The notes beneath the pieces are model-generated. The model saw only the letters and a program-made list of their open reading frames with translations, made no database searches and was not told where the DNA came from. This document shows, piece by piece, positions 1-7,538 of a stretch of 64,000 nucleotides of DNA. Location of the stretch: positions 41,104 to 105,103 of the forward strand of contig NZ_JAAKDE010000014.1 of NCBI RefSeq assembly GCF_013664685.1, written 5' to 3'. This DNA is from Capillibacterium thermochitinicola. GTDB lineage: Bacteria > Bacillota > UBA4882 > UBA10575. The position numbers were made by a program, and so were the translations under genes. Position 1 is the stretch's first letter; every line of letters starts with the position of its first letter.

Positions 1-71
1 TACCAACTGGGCCAACACCCGCCCTTTTTGATTATGAGCACAACAGAATGACAAACCCTTTCATGTAACGT

Positions 72-2225
72 TTAAGGTCGCCCGCTTTCGGGAACTTTGA
101 AAATCTCAATCTCCTGCCGGTGGTCCGTATAAACACGGACAAAGTGGTCTACAAACAATTGGTAGTTCAAGTCATATTCAACCGAACTGCGCACTTCCCG
201 GTCTATAACGACATAACTGATATTGTTCGCTTGCAGCATCTCCACCACCCGGGCGGGGTCGTCCCCGGCATAAATCGACCGGACCATTTGCGTTCGCCCG
301 TAGGTGTCATACCCGGCCGACCACGGATAATAGGGCCAGCCGCAGAAGATTTTTCGCCCCGCCAGTAACAGCGGATGATTGCTGTATGGGGGTGTGAGAA
401 AGATTTCATGGGCTTCGGTATTCTGCATAGCCCAAACCAGTAAAGGGTCATCCATCCGGAACACCAGTGCTTTTTTATCTAGATTGTACAGGGTGATCAG
501 GTCCACCGCCCCGGTCAGGATTAACAACACGACCAACAACACGGCCAATCCTTTCGCCCTAATGTTGCGGACTGCAAAAAAGCGGACGAGATAAACGGCG
601 GCCAAAATATTAAGAAGAAGCACTGCGGCAATGACATATTTATGATTGACCGCAATATCCGGCGTCACTTGTAAGGTGGTAGCCATAATGACGGGCGCGA
701 GAAAAGCCAGGGTCAGCGCGCGCCCGCCCCGCGGCGCCGTACAAAAGAAAGCCAGGATGAGACAGGGCAAAAACCCCAGCAGCTCCAAGTAATAAGCGGC
801 GATGCCCAGCAGATCCGGGGTCGCGGCCAGGAACCCCACCGTCAGGCGGGGGTTAACCGCCCCCGTCCCGGACCCGATAAAAAACCTGCTCTGCGCCATG
901 GATAAGCCGACGGTGAGCACCGCCAACACCAGATACTCCAACCGGTGTTTGGAAAAAAGCGCCAGCACGAAAAGGATCGCCAAGGTCGCCAGGACGACAG
1001 CACCGTTCCAGAAGGCCAGTAGGCCAAGGAAAAGGCCAAGCACAACAGCGCGTTTAAAATCCGCCGGCCACCACGCGTCTTTTGTCCAGAAAAACTCCGC
1101 CAGGCCAGGCTTGAGCATACTTATCCTCCTCCGCCAGCCCAACCGGGGCCGCGCTTCTTCGGTCCCGCCGGCCCCGCCAGCCTGGTCGACCCCGGTACCG
1201 GCCTCCGGAATCGTAATTTGTTGCTCCTTCCCTCTTTCACTTAAAACCGCGACCATCTTGCGGAACAAAGGATAAAGGGCAATCAGGAGCAGCACCATCA
1301 CCCCCAGGGCGAAGGCAAAGTGCCGCTGATTGACGTAGACTTTCTGCGCCCATAACCCCCACTCTTCGTGCCGCGTTTTCCCGATATGCAACTCGTTGGT
1401 GAGGATGGCGGTGATGGCCTGCGGAAGGGATTCCATACCGGCCATGAAAGTAAAGAAGGCAAACGAACTGCGGAACGTAAACAACACGATCGTAAGCAGC
1501 CCGACCCCTTTGTCATCCGTCAGCAAGAGGGCAAAGGCATAAAGCAGGAGCAGGAAGGCGAGCATGGACAAAATACTGGGAAGGTTGAACGCCCAGTCGA
1601 TGCGTAAACCCAAAAACTCCAGATTCCCGGTGAGAAATTGAAAGAAAAAGTGGTACCGGATCCCCTCCCCGGCAAAATGGGGATATTCCGTCGGGAAATT
1701 ATTCCCCACCGAAAAAGAGCGGATCACCGCCAGGTGCGGCGCGAAATCGCTAAAGACCGAATAACCCACATACATTGTCCCGGCGGCACAGTAAAAGGAG
1801 CGAAACATGAAAAAGCTCCAGAACGCCGTCACCAGAAGGATCAGAATGAGTTCCGTCCTGTTCCGCCGGCAGAAAGCAAAAAACCCTTCCTTTGTTGGTT
1901 TAAGTAGTCCGCTTTTTTGCCGCCACCGTTTCAGCGTAATCCCGGCTAGGACCAGTGTGAGCAGGCTTAAGACGACCAAGTTTGCCCAAAAAAGCGGCTT
2001 ATCCGCCTCCCGCCACCGGTAGGCAACAAGATAGGTCGCCCAAGTAACCACCAGAATTCCCACCAAAAAGGAGGCTGGCAAGATGACCAGCCAGGATCCA
2101 AAGGAACTCTTTCCGCACGCCAAGAGGCTTTTTTCTTTGTTGACCCGCCAAAGGCTTGGCAGGCAAAACTGTAGAAGATAATAACCAGTTAGCCAAGAAA
2201 GGCCTAAATAGAAGAGACCAGCCAT
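72..2225 (-). CDS. GT-C-like polytopic membrane glycosyltransferase
   Basis: A 717-residue integral membrane protein with more than ten hydrophobic segments spread over its length. An acidic-His loop (SDFAPHLA, near residue 160) after the second or third segment is the kind of first-loop DxxxH-like motif used by GT-C enzymes, which move sugars from polyprenyl-phosphate carriers outside the membrane. The C-terminal 150 residues form a soluble tail. It is the last gene of a leftward operon, 36 bases after a GtrB-like transferase and a GtrA-like protein, which make and flip polyprenyl-phosphate sugars; this supports use of such a donor. ATG start with AAGGAG upstream. The acceptor (protein, pilin or envelope polymer) cannot be told. 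A non-enzymatic membrane protein remains possible. Confidence 0.6.
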   Translation of the reverse strand: MAGLFYLGLSWLTGYYLLQFCLPSLWRVNKEKSLLACGKSSFGSWLVILPASFLVGILVVTWATYLVAYRWREADKPLFWANLVVLSLLTLVLAGITLKRWRQKSGLLKPTKEGFFAFCRRNRTELILILLVTAFWSFFMFRSFYCAAGTMYVGYSVFSDFAPHLAVIRSFSVGNNFPTEYPHFAGEGIRYHFFFQFLTGNLEFLGLRIDWAFNLPSILSMLAFLLLLYAFALLLTDDKGVGLLTIVLFTFRSSFAFFTFMAGMESLPQAITAILTNELHIGKTRHEEWGLWAQKVYVNQRHFAFALGVMVLLLIALYPLFRKMVAVLSERGKEQQITIPEAGTGVDQAGGAGGTEEARPRLGWRRRISMLKPGLAEFFWTKDAWWPADFKRAVVLGLFLGLLAFWNGAVVLATLAILFVLALFSKHRLEYLVLAVLTVGLSMAQSRFFIGSGTGAVNPRLTVGFLAATPDLLGIAAYYLELLGFLPCLILAFFCTAPRGGRALTLAFLAPVIMATTLQVTPDIAVNHKYVIAAVLLLNILAAVYLVRFFAVRNIRAKGLAVLLVVLLILTGAVDLITLYNLDKKALVFRMDDPLLVWAMQNTEAHEIFLTPPYSNHPLLLAGRKIFCGWPYYPWSAGYDTYGRTQMVRSIYAGDDPARVVEMLQANNISYVVIDREVRSSVEYDLNYQLFVDHFVRVYTDHRQEIEIFKVPESGRP

Positions 2226-2261
2226 TTCATCTGCTCCTTAAAACAAAACTTATTACCCCAC

Positions 2262-3209
2262 TCAGTCGTTTGCGGAATCCTTCACATTAAAAGTTTCGGC
2301 CAGGAGATATCTGGGGCGCGCTTTTACTTCATCGAAAATCCGCGCAATGTAAGTGCCGATGATCCCAAAGCTGATCATCAATGTACTCCCCACAATCAAC
2401 TGCAGCAGGATCACAGTGGTAAAACCACTGACGGCCACCCCTTTGATCTTCATGTACAAGGTTTGGATGCCCAACAGAAAAGAGCCCAACAAGAACAAGA
2501 CCCCAAGCATGGTAACGATCTGTAACGGCATGGACGAAAAGGAGGTTATGGCGTTCACGGCCAATTTAAATAAACCCCAAGTCGACCACTTGGATTTCCC
2601 CACCTGGCGCGCCGGGACATCAAAGGGAATACTCGCCCGCTTATACCCGACCCAGTTGGCCATCCCCCGAAAGAAAGTATTCCGTTCCTCCATTTGCAAC
2701 AAGGCGGAAACCACCCGTTTGTCCAACAGCTTAAAGTCGGTGGCGTTGTTCAAGTCAATGCCGGAAAAGGACTTTAACAGCCGGTAAAACAAAGTGGCAC
2801 ATATTTTGTTTTTGAGGCCTTCTTGCCCCCGGGTCCGCTTGACCCCTTCCACGACCTGATACCCCTCCTCCCGCCACAACCGGACCATCTCCGGGATCAG
2901 GGCGGGCGGGTGTTGGAGGTCGGCATCCATAACCACGCAAGCATCCCCGTTCATCACCGCCAAACCGGCAAAGATCGCCGCTTCCTTCCCGAAATTACGC
3001 GTAAAACGAAGCCCACACACTCCGGGAACCTCTTGGGCCAGCTCCTTGATCACCTGCCAGCTCTGGTCGGTTGAACCGTCATCCACGAGGATAAACTCGC
3101 GCCGGATCTCCAGCGGGGCAAGGACACCGTCGATCGTCCTGATACTCTCCGCGAGAGCTTCTCCTTCTTCGTAAACCGGAATAATAATGGAGAGGAAAAA
3201 ATCTTTCAC
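2262..3209 (-). CDS. GtrB/DPM1-like polyprenyl-phosphate glycosyltransferase (GT2)
   Basis: A 315-residue family 2 glycosyltransferase. The N-terminal GT-A domain shows the nucleotide-binding DDGS (residues 43-46) and the metal-binding DAD (95-97, in MDADLQHPP). Two C-terminal membrane helices (about 228-252 and 264-290) match the GtrB / bactoprenol glucosyltransferase architecture. Such enzymes transfer a hexose from UDP-sugar to undecaprenyl phosphate on the cytoplasmic face. Flanked 23 bases upstream by a GtrA-like protein and 36 bases downstream by a GT-C-like protein, giving the three-part GtrA-GtrB-transferase set used to decorate surface molecules. GTG start preceded by a GAGG-containing stretch. 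The sugar transferred is unknown. Confidence 0.85.
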   Translation of the reverse strand: MKDFFLSIIIPVYEEGEALAESIRTIDGVLAPLEIRREFILVDDGSTDQSWQVIKELAQEVPGVCGLRFTRNFGKEAAIFAGLAVMNGDACVVMDADLQHPPALIPEMVRLWREEGYQVVEGVKRTRGQEGLKNKICATLFYRLLKSFSGIDLNNATDFKLLDKRVVSALLQMEERNTFFRGMANWVGYKRASIPFDVPARQVGKSKWSTWGLFKLAVNAITSFSSMPLQIVTMLGVLFLLGSFLLGIQTLYMKIKGVAVSGFTTVILLQLIVGSTLMISFGIIGTYIARIFDEVKARPRYLLAETFNVKDSAND

Positions 3210-3232
3210 CTTCCGAACCTCGCCTTAACCAA

Positions 3233-3664
3233 CTAGTCTTTATAGATAACCTTCCGGTAGATGGTAAACGTCCACATCACAATGAAGCCCATGGCAAGAA
3301 CCTTTGAGATCAGAGGAGAGATACTCATCTTCTCCGCCAACAAATACATCAATAGATTGGAGACACCGATGTTAAAAAAGAAGATCAAACCGTAAAGCGG
3401 CAGCTGTTTGCGGAGTTTTTGTTTTGATTTGAAGGTCCAGTACCGGTTCATTAGGAAATTAAACCAAAAAACGATCGTCATCACCAGGGTGTTCGCCCAC
3501 AGATAAGGCATCCGTACGCCGCGGTAGAAAAGATAAAACAAGGAATATTCCAACCCGAACGAGGAAAAGCCGGTGATTAAGTATCTGATGAACTGGTGCC
3601 GGGTTTCCGCCGGAAAATACCGGACAAATTGCTGCCGGCACCATTCCTGCAGCTTGGTCACCAA
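3233..3664 (-). CDS. GtrA-like membrane protein (putative lipid-linked sugar flippase)
   Basis: A 143-residue protein with four hydrophobic segments and a family-typical N-terminus (RYLITGFSSFGLEYSLFY) characteristic of GtrA/DPMS-associated proteins (PF04138). These proteins are thought to flip, or stabilise the synthesis of, polyprenyl-phosphate sugars. It starts at TTG (or the GTG next to it) with AGGAG 8-11 bases upstream and sits 21 bases after the secretin gene and 23 before the GT2 gene, so it is co-transcribed with both. Family assignment is firm; the transport role is known only from relatives. Confidence 0.85.
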   Translation of the reverse strand: MVTKLQEWCRQQFVRYFPAETRHQFIRYLITGFSSFGLEYSLFYLFYRGVRMPYLWANTLVMTIVFWFNFLMNRYWTFKSKQKLRKQLPLYGLIFFFNIGVSNLLMYLLAEKMSISPLISKVLAMGFIVMWTFTIYRKVIYKD

Positions 3665-3685
3665 AGGTACCGCTCCTTTTTATTT

Positions 3686-6220
3686 TTAAGGTATTACCTT
3701 CTGAAACTCCGCACTGTATTCTTCCATTATATCCGTCGTGCTTACTTTGCTTTCTTCCTCGGCATATTCGCCCGAAAGGATGTAAGGGGTAATGATCACC
3801 ACAAATTCGCTCTCTTCCTGGTTGACCGCGGTATTACTAAACAACCCGCCAATCAACGGCAAATCACCCAAAATCGGAATCTTGTTGCGGGTTACACTCT
3901 CTTGCCGTTGAATTAAACCGCCGATCACCACCGGGTCCCCTTCTTTCACCCGCACCGTCGATTCGGTCGAGCGTTCACTGGTCGCCGGGATCGGGTTCCC
4001 CTCGCCGCCGGCCAGGGTATCCGGAACACTCTCCGTGATCGTCGGTTTAATCTCCAGGGTGATATCTTTATCCGCCGAAACCCAGGGCAGAATCGAGATT
4101 TTAATTCCCGTCACCACTTCGATCAGCCTGGTCTGCGTCTGGGTCTCCTGCCCTTCGCCGCCGGCCGGAACGGCCGTGGTCACCACCACGGTCCGGGGAT
4201 ACCGGGTTGAGACATTGAATTCGGCCCGTGAACCGTTTAAGGTTGTAATCTGCGGGTTGGCCCAGAGCTGAGCCTTGCCATCCTTGACCATTGCTTCAAG
4301 CCGGGCTTTAACCAGTTGTGCGGCGGTGGAGCCAGGAAAGATCGTCTCGGCCACCAGTGATTTTAAAGAATCCCCTCCCCACGATAAAACCGTTCCCGGT
4401 TCGCTTTGGCCGGGGGCGGCACCAAGCTCGGTGAGGCCATAATTCCGTCCTAAACTTTTACTTAACTGAACCACCATCACATCAAAGAGGATGAGCGGGT
4501 TCTTCAAGTCGATCTTTTCGAGGTAATTCCGCACCCGTTTAATCTGTTCGTTCGTCCCCGTCGCCGCAATCGCATTGGCTTCGGTCAAGACCATCAGGTC
4601 TTGCTTGGGAATACTGGACGGGATCAACTTAAGGGCTTCCTCCGCTTTGATATGTTGAAGCCGGATCACTTCCGTACGGATCATGTTATCCGGCCGGTCT
4701 AACGCCGCCAAATATTCTTGAAAGTACTTATGTAACTGGCTACTGCCGTTAACCAAAAAACCGTTCTGTTCTTTGAAAACCACGATATTAGTGCGGGGAA
4801 GATTAACGGGAAGATTATTGAAGACATACTCGGCATTGGTGTAATTTAAGGTATAAAAACGCGATTCAATCAGATCAATCGTTTCCGGGCGAAGGTTTGT
4901 CCCGTCACCAACCACATAAACACCATTGGCATACTTGTAGGTATAGATTGTCCCCTGTAAAACATAATCCAGGGCTTCCGTGAAGGTAACACCGCGGATA
5001 GAGATCTTGTTGATGTTATGATTGACATGGCTGTAGATAATGATGTCCTGGTCCGCCCGCCTCGCCAGTTCAATCAGGACATCATTCAAGGAAGAATTGA
5101 TAATGTCAAGCGTAAAAAGGCCTGTTTCCTCATCATGAACAATCTTGATGTTTGGATTGCGGTTCCAACGCACATAGAAATAGCCGGACTTACGCTCCAG
5201 GATAAAGTTGTTTGACTCCAACATCAATTGCAGTCCCCGCTCAAGCGGAAGATCGACAAATTTAACGGTAATCCGGCCCCTTACCTCCTGGTCGTACAAG
5301 AGGTCAATCCCGGCCACCCGGGCGATTTTATCCAGGATCCGGGTTACTTCCACGTTATTCGCCTCGACGCTCAGCAGGTTGTTGTTAAAGATCACCTGAA
5401 AGTCTTCATCATTGCCCACGATCCGATAAAGTTGCGGGCCCTCCTTGGACAGCGAAAGGTTATTGGTCCGGCACAAAAGCTGGAGCCCGGCTTCCAGCGG
5501 TAAATTCCGGAAGAAAACACTCACCGACGCCTGCAACGTCCGGTCTACCACTACCGTCGCCGGGGTCTGTGCGGTCAGCTCACGCGCCAACTCCTGGAGG
5601 GGAACATTGGTAAGATCCAGGGAAAGCAGGTCGTTTTCCCAAAGAAGATAAAAGCCTTCCCGCAACGGGCTCTTCTTCAAGAAATAAAACTCACCGTCTT
5701 TCTCTAGCTCATACCCGGTCCGGTCCGCCAGAATGGTCAAAAGTTCAGGAAGCCCGACCTGATACATAGTCAGGCTGACCCTTTCTTTTACCTCCGGCGG
5801 GTAAATAATATTGGTCGCCGTAGCTTTGCTTAATTCCGCCAAAACAAGTTCCAACGGGGCATCTTTCAGGTCAACGGACAGTCCATGCTCTCCCGCTTCA
5901 ATCTTGATTGATCGCAACGGATCGTAGTAAACACGATAAACCCCGTTGCTCTTTTCCACCTGAAAGCCAAATTCCGCAGCCAGGATATTCAGGCATTCCG
6001 CAAAGGTCAGTTGTTTCAGATGAATGGTGACGCGCCCCTGAACCGCCGGGTCAATAATCATGTTGACCTTTTCCAACTCGGCCAGGGCTCTTAAAACATC
6101 ATGAAGATCGGCGTTCTTGAAATCCAGATCCCACTTTGCCGCTGCTTCTACCCCAAGCGCAAGGAGGAAGAGGATTAAGCATAGGGAGACCCGGAAAAAC
6201 CCCTTTTTCTTCTTGCTCAA
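3686..6220 (-). CDS. Secretin (PilQ/GspD type) with five tandem STN-like repeats
   Basis: An 844-residue protein with an N-terminal signal peptide (about 1-27). Five consecutive secretin/TonB N-terminal-like repeats follow (about 29-98, 112-182, 197-267, 281-351, 367-438), each with the pattern D[LV]xxxxLxxVLxxLAxxxxxxIIxxxxVxxxVT. Next come N1-like domains (about 445-600) and a C-terminal secretin domain carrying ANPQITTLNG, VKEGDPVVIGGLIQ and the PILGDLPLIGGLFS signature. Secretins form gated outer-membrane rings for type II secretion or type IV pili. Start is TTG with GGGGAG 7 bases upstream. No pilus ATPase, platform or pilin gene is in the window. Five repeats is many more than the one usually seen in PilQ. 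A secretin implies an outer membrane (diderm Firmicute) or a non-classical use. Confidence 0.85.
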   Translation of the reverse strand: MSKKKKGFFRVSLCLILFLLALGVEAAAKWDLDFKNADLHDVLRALAELEKVNMIIDPAVQGRVTIHLKQLTFAECLNILAAEFGFQVEKSNGVYRVYYDPLRSIKIEAGEHGLSVDLKDAPLELVLAELSKATATNIIYPPEVKERVSLTMYQVGLPELLTILADRTGYELEKDGEFYFLKKSPLREGFYLLWENDLLSLDLTNVPLQELARELTAQTPATVVVDRTLQASVSVFFRNLPLEAGLQLLCRTNNLSLSKEGPQLYRIVGNDEDFQVIFNNNLLSVEANNVEVTRILDKIARVAGIDLLYDQEVRGRITVKFVDLPLERGLQLMLESNNFILERKSGYFYVRWNRNPNIKIVHDEETGLFTLDIINSSLNDVLIELARRADQDIIIYSHVNHNINKISIRGVTFTEALDYVLQGTIYTYKYANGVYVVGDGTNLRPETIDLIESRFYTLNYTNAEYVFNNLPVNLPRTNIVVFKEQNGFLVNGSSQLHKYFQEYLAALDRPDNMIRTEVIRLQHIKAEEALKLIPSSIPKQDLMVLTEANAIAATGTNEQIKRVRNYLEKIDLKNPLILFDVMVVQLSKSLGRNYGLTELGAAPGQSEPGTVLSWGGDSLKSLVAETIFPGSTAAQLVKARLEAMVKDGKAQLWANPQITTLNGSRAEFNVSTRYPRTVVVTTAVPAGGEGQETQTQTRLIEVVTGIKISILPWVSADKDITLEIKPTITESVPDTLAGGEGNPIPATSERSTESTVRVKEGDPVVIGGLIQRQESVTRNKIPILGDLPLIGGLFSNTAVNQEESEFVVIITPYILSGEYAEEESKVSTTDIMEEYSAEFQKVIP

Positions 6221-6285
6221 AACAGCTCCCCCACTTACAATGAATAGTCCTGAAATACATTTATAATTAATTTTCTAATTTGCCT

Positions 6286-7377
6286 TCATCTTTTTTTCAA
6301 GGAAACCAGGGGATGGTTCGTACATTTCAAAGCCGCGAGCGGCCCCCGAATCGTTGCCGTCGCTTCGAGATGCGGCTCGATCACAAGCTCTCCCTCCGGT
6401 CCCAGGGGGATGGTAACCCTGACTTCATCCTTGGCCCCGCCGGTTACCTTTTGGTGGTAAAACTCTTCAAGCGCGGCAATCAGCCTTTCCTGCGGGATGC
6501 CGGTCAACTTTTCGTCCCAGTATGTATCATGCAGAAGACGAACTTGGTTGATGGCCAAATACATTTCTTTGGCCGCTGGGATCAGCCCTTCTCCGCTATC
6601 CAGTTCCACGCGGGTTCGTGTTTCAAACGTGAAATACTGATCAATCGCTTCAACGGTTCGACTAATCCTGGTCAAACGCGTTGCGCCGACCTTTTTGGCC
6701 CGTTCGATCCGGTCGATTACCCGATTCAGCTCCTCAATCTGCCTTTGAATATAACTGACCATCTCGGCGGAGGAAAAATCATAAAAGGCAAGCTGTTTTT
6801 CACCGAGCAGAAGCACCGAGCGGCGCGGCCCTTTCTCTTCAAGGGTGGCAAGGTCGGCCTCGATTAAGCTGCCGATCTGATCTACAGCGACGATCATACT
6901 CTCACTGATATCCGTAAACATCTCTTCCATTTGGCCTGGCAAAGCAACCCGAAAGCCGCTTTTCGCCTTCGCCCATAGCTCCGTGATGTATCCTTTTACC
7001 TCTTCCTTATTAATCTGACTGGTTGCCCACTGGATCAAGCTTTGCTTAAAACCGGAAAAATCACTGGCCACAATGGAATTAAGGTATTTTTCGGTTTTTT
7101 CTAGTTTACTTCTTAATTCGAGCAGCGTCGGCTCGTACCCTGCTTCATCCAGGATAAAATCTCCAGAAATTTCTGTCCATAGCTCCGGCATCAGATAAAC
7201 CGGTTTTACGTAATTCCGAAACCAACAAAGGGCGAGGATGACCAGTACCAGGATGACCCCGATTACTCCTCCCGTTTTGACGAGGGAGGCCTTGGCACGC
7301 TTGGAACTTGATTTAGCGGTGGAGGCCTTGTTGGGCTGTTGTTCCTTCATTAACCGGTCTTTCTCTCTTTTTCCCAT
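6286..7377 (-). CDS. Uncharacterised membrane-anchored protein upstream of the secretin
   Basis: A 363-residue protein with a short basic cytoplasmic N-terminus (about 35 residues, rich in Lys/Ser), one strong membrane helix (about 35-53) and a mostly helical extracytoplasmic region of about 300 residues, without any motif I recognise. ATG at 7377 has GGAGT 10 bases upstream; an internal Met nine codons later does not. It is the first gene of the leftward operon, 65 bases ahead of the secretin. A single-pass protein with an exported helical domain next to a secretin could be an assembly or pilotin-like partner, but that is inference from position only. Confidence 0.6.
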   Translation of the reverse strand: MGKREKDRLMKEQQPNKASTAKSSSKRAKASLVKTGGVIGVILVLVILALCWFRNYVKPVYLMPELWTEISGDFILDEAGYEPTLLELRSKLEKTEKYLNSIVASDFSGFKQSLIQWATSQINKEEVKGYITELWAKAKSGFRVALPGQMEEMFTDISESMIVAVDQIGSLIEADLATLEEKGPRRSVLLLGEKQLAFYDFSSAEMVSYIQRQIEELNRVIDRIERAKKVGATRLTRISRTVEAIDQYFTFETRTRVELDSGEGLIPAAKEMYLAINQVRLLHDTYWDEKLTGIPQERLIAALEEFYHQKVTGGAKDEVRVTIPLGPEGELVIEPHLEATATIRGPLAALKCTNHPLVSLKKR

Positions 7378-7435
7378 GCTTTATTTGCACTCCTTTACCG
7401 ATACAGCAAGCGGCAACCGTGTTTGATAAAAGAGG

Positions 7436-7486
7436 TCAGGGGGATCGGGTGTCGCTTCTTCGGTTGTTTTTCGCCAATCCCCCTGA
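7436..7486. terminator. Stem-loop between chitinase and secretin operons
   Basis: A 10-bp perfect inverted repeat, TCAGGGGGAT (7436-7445) with ATCCCCCTGA (7477-7486) and a 31-base loop. It lies downstream of the leftward double chitinase and upstream of the leftward membrane-protein/secretin operon. On the minus strand it is followed by a pyrimidine-rich stretch (CCTCTTTT). Probably terminates the chitinase transcript. Confidence 0.5.
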
Positions 7487-7538
7487 TCACTCCATTCATC
7501 CTCCGCCCACAAAGACGGCGGATTTTAGTTAGTTATGA

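Noticed and set aside
54..71. Partial gene at the left edge
   Set aside because: The first 71 bases hold only the downstream end of the leftward operon; no supported frame or terminator is visible.
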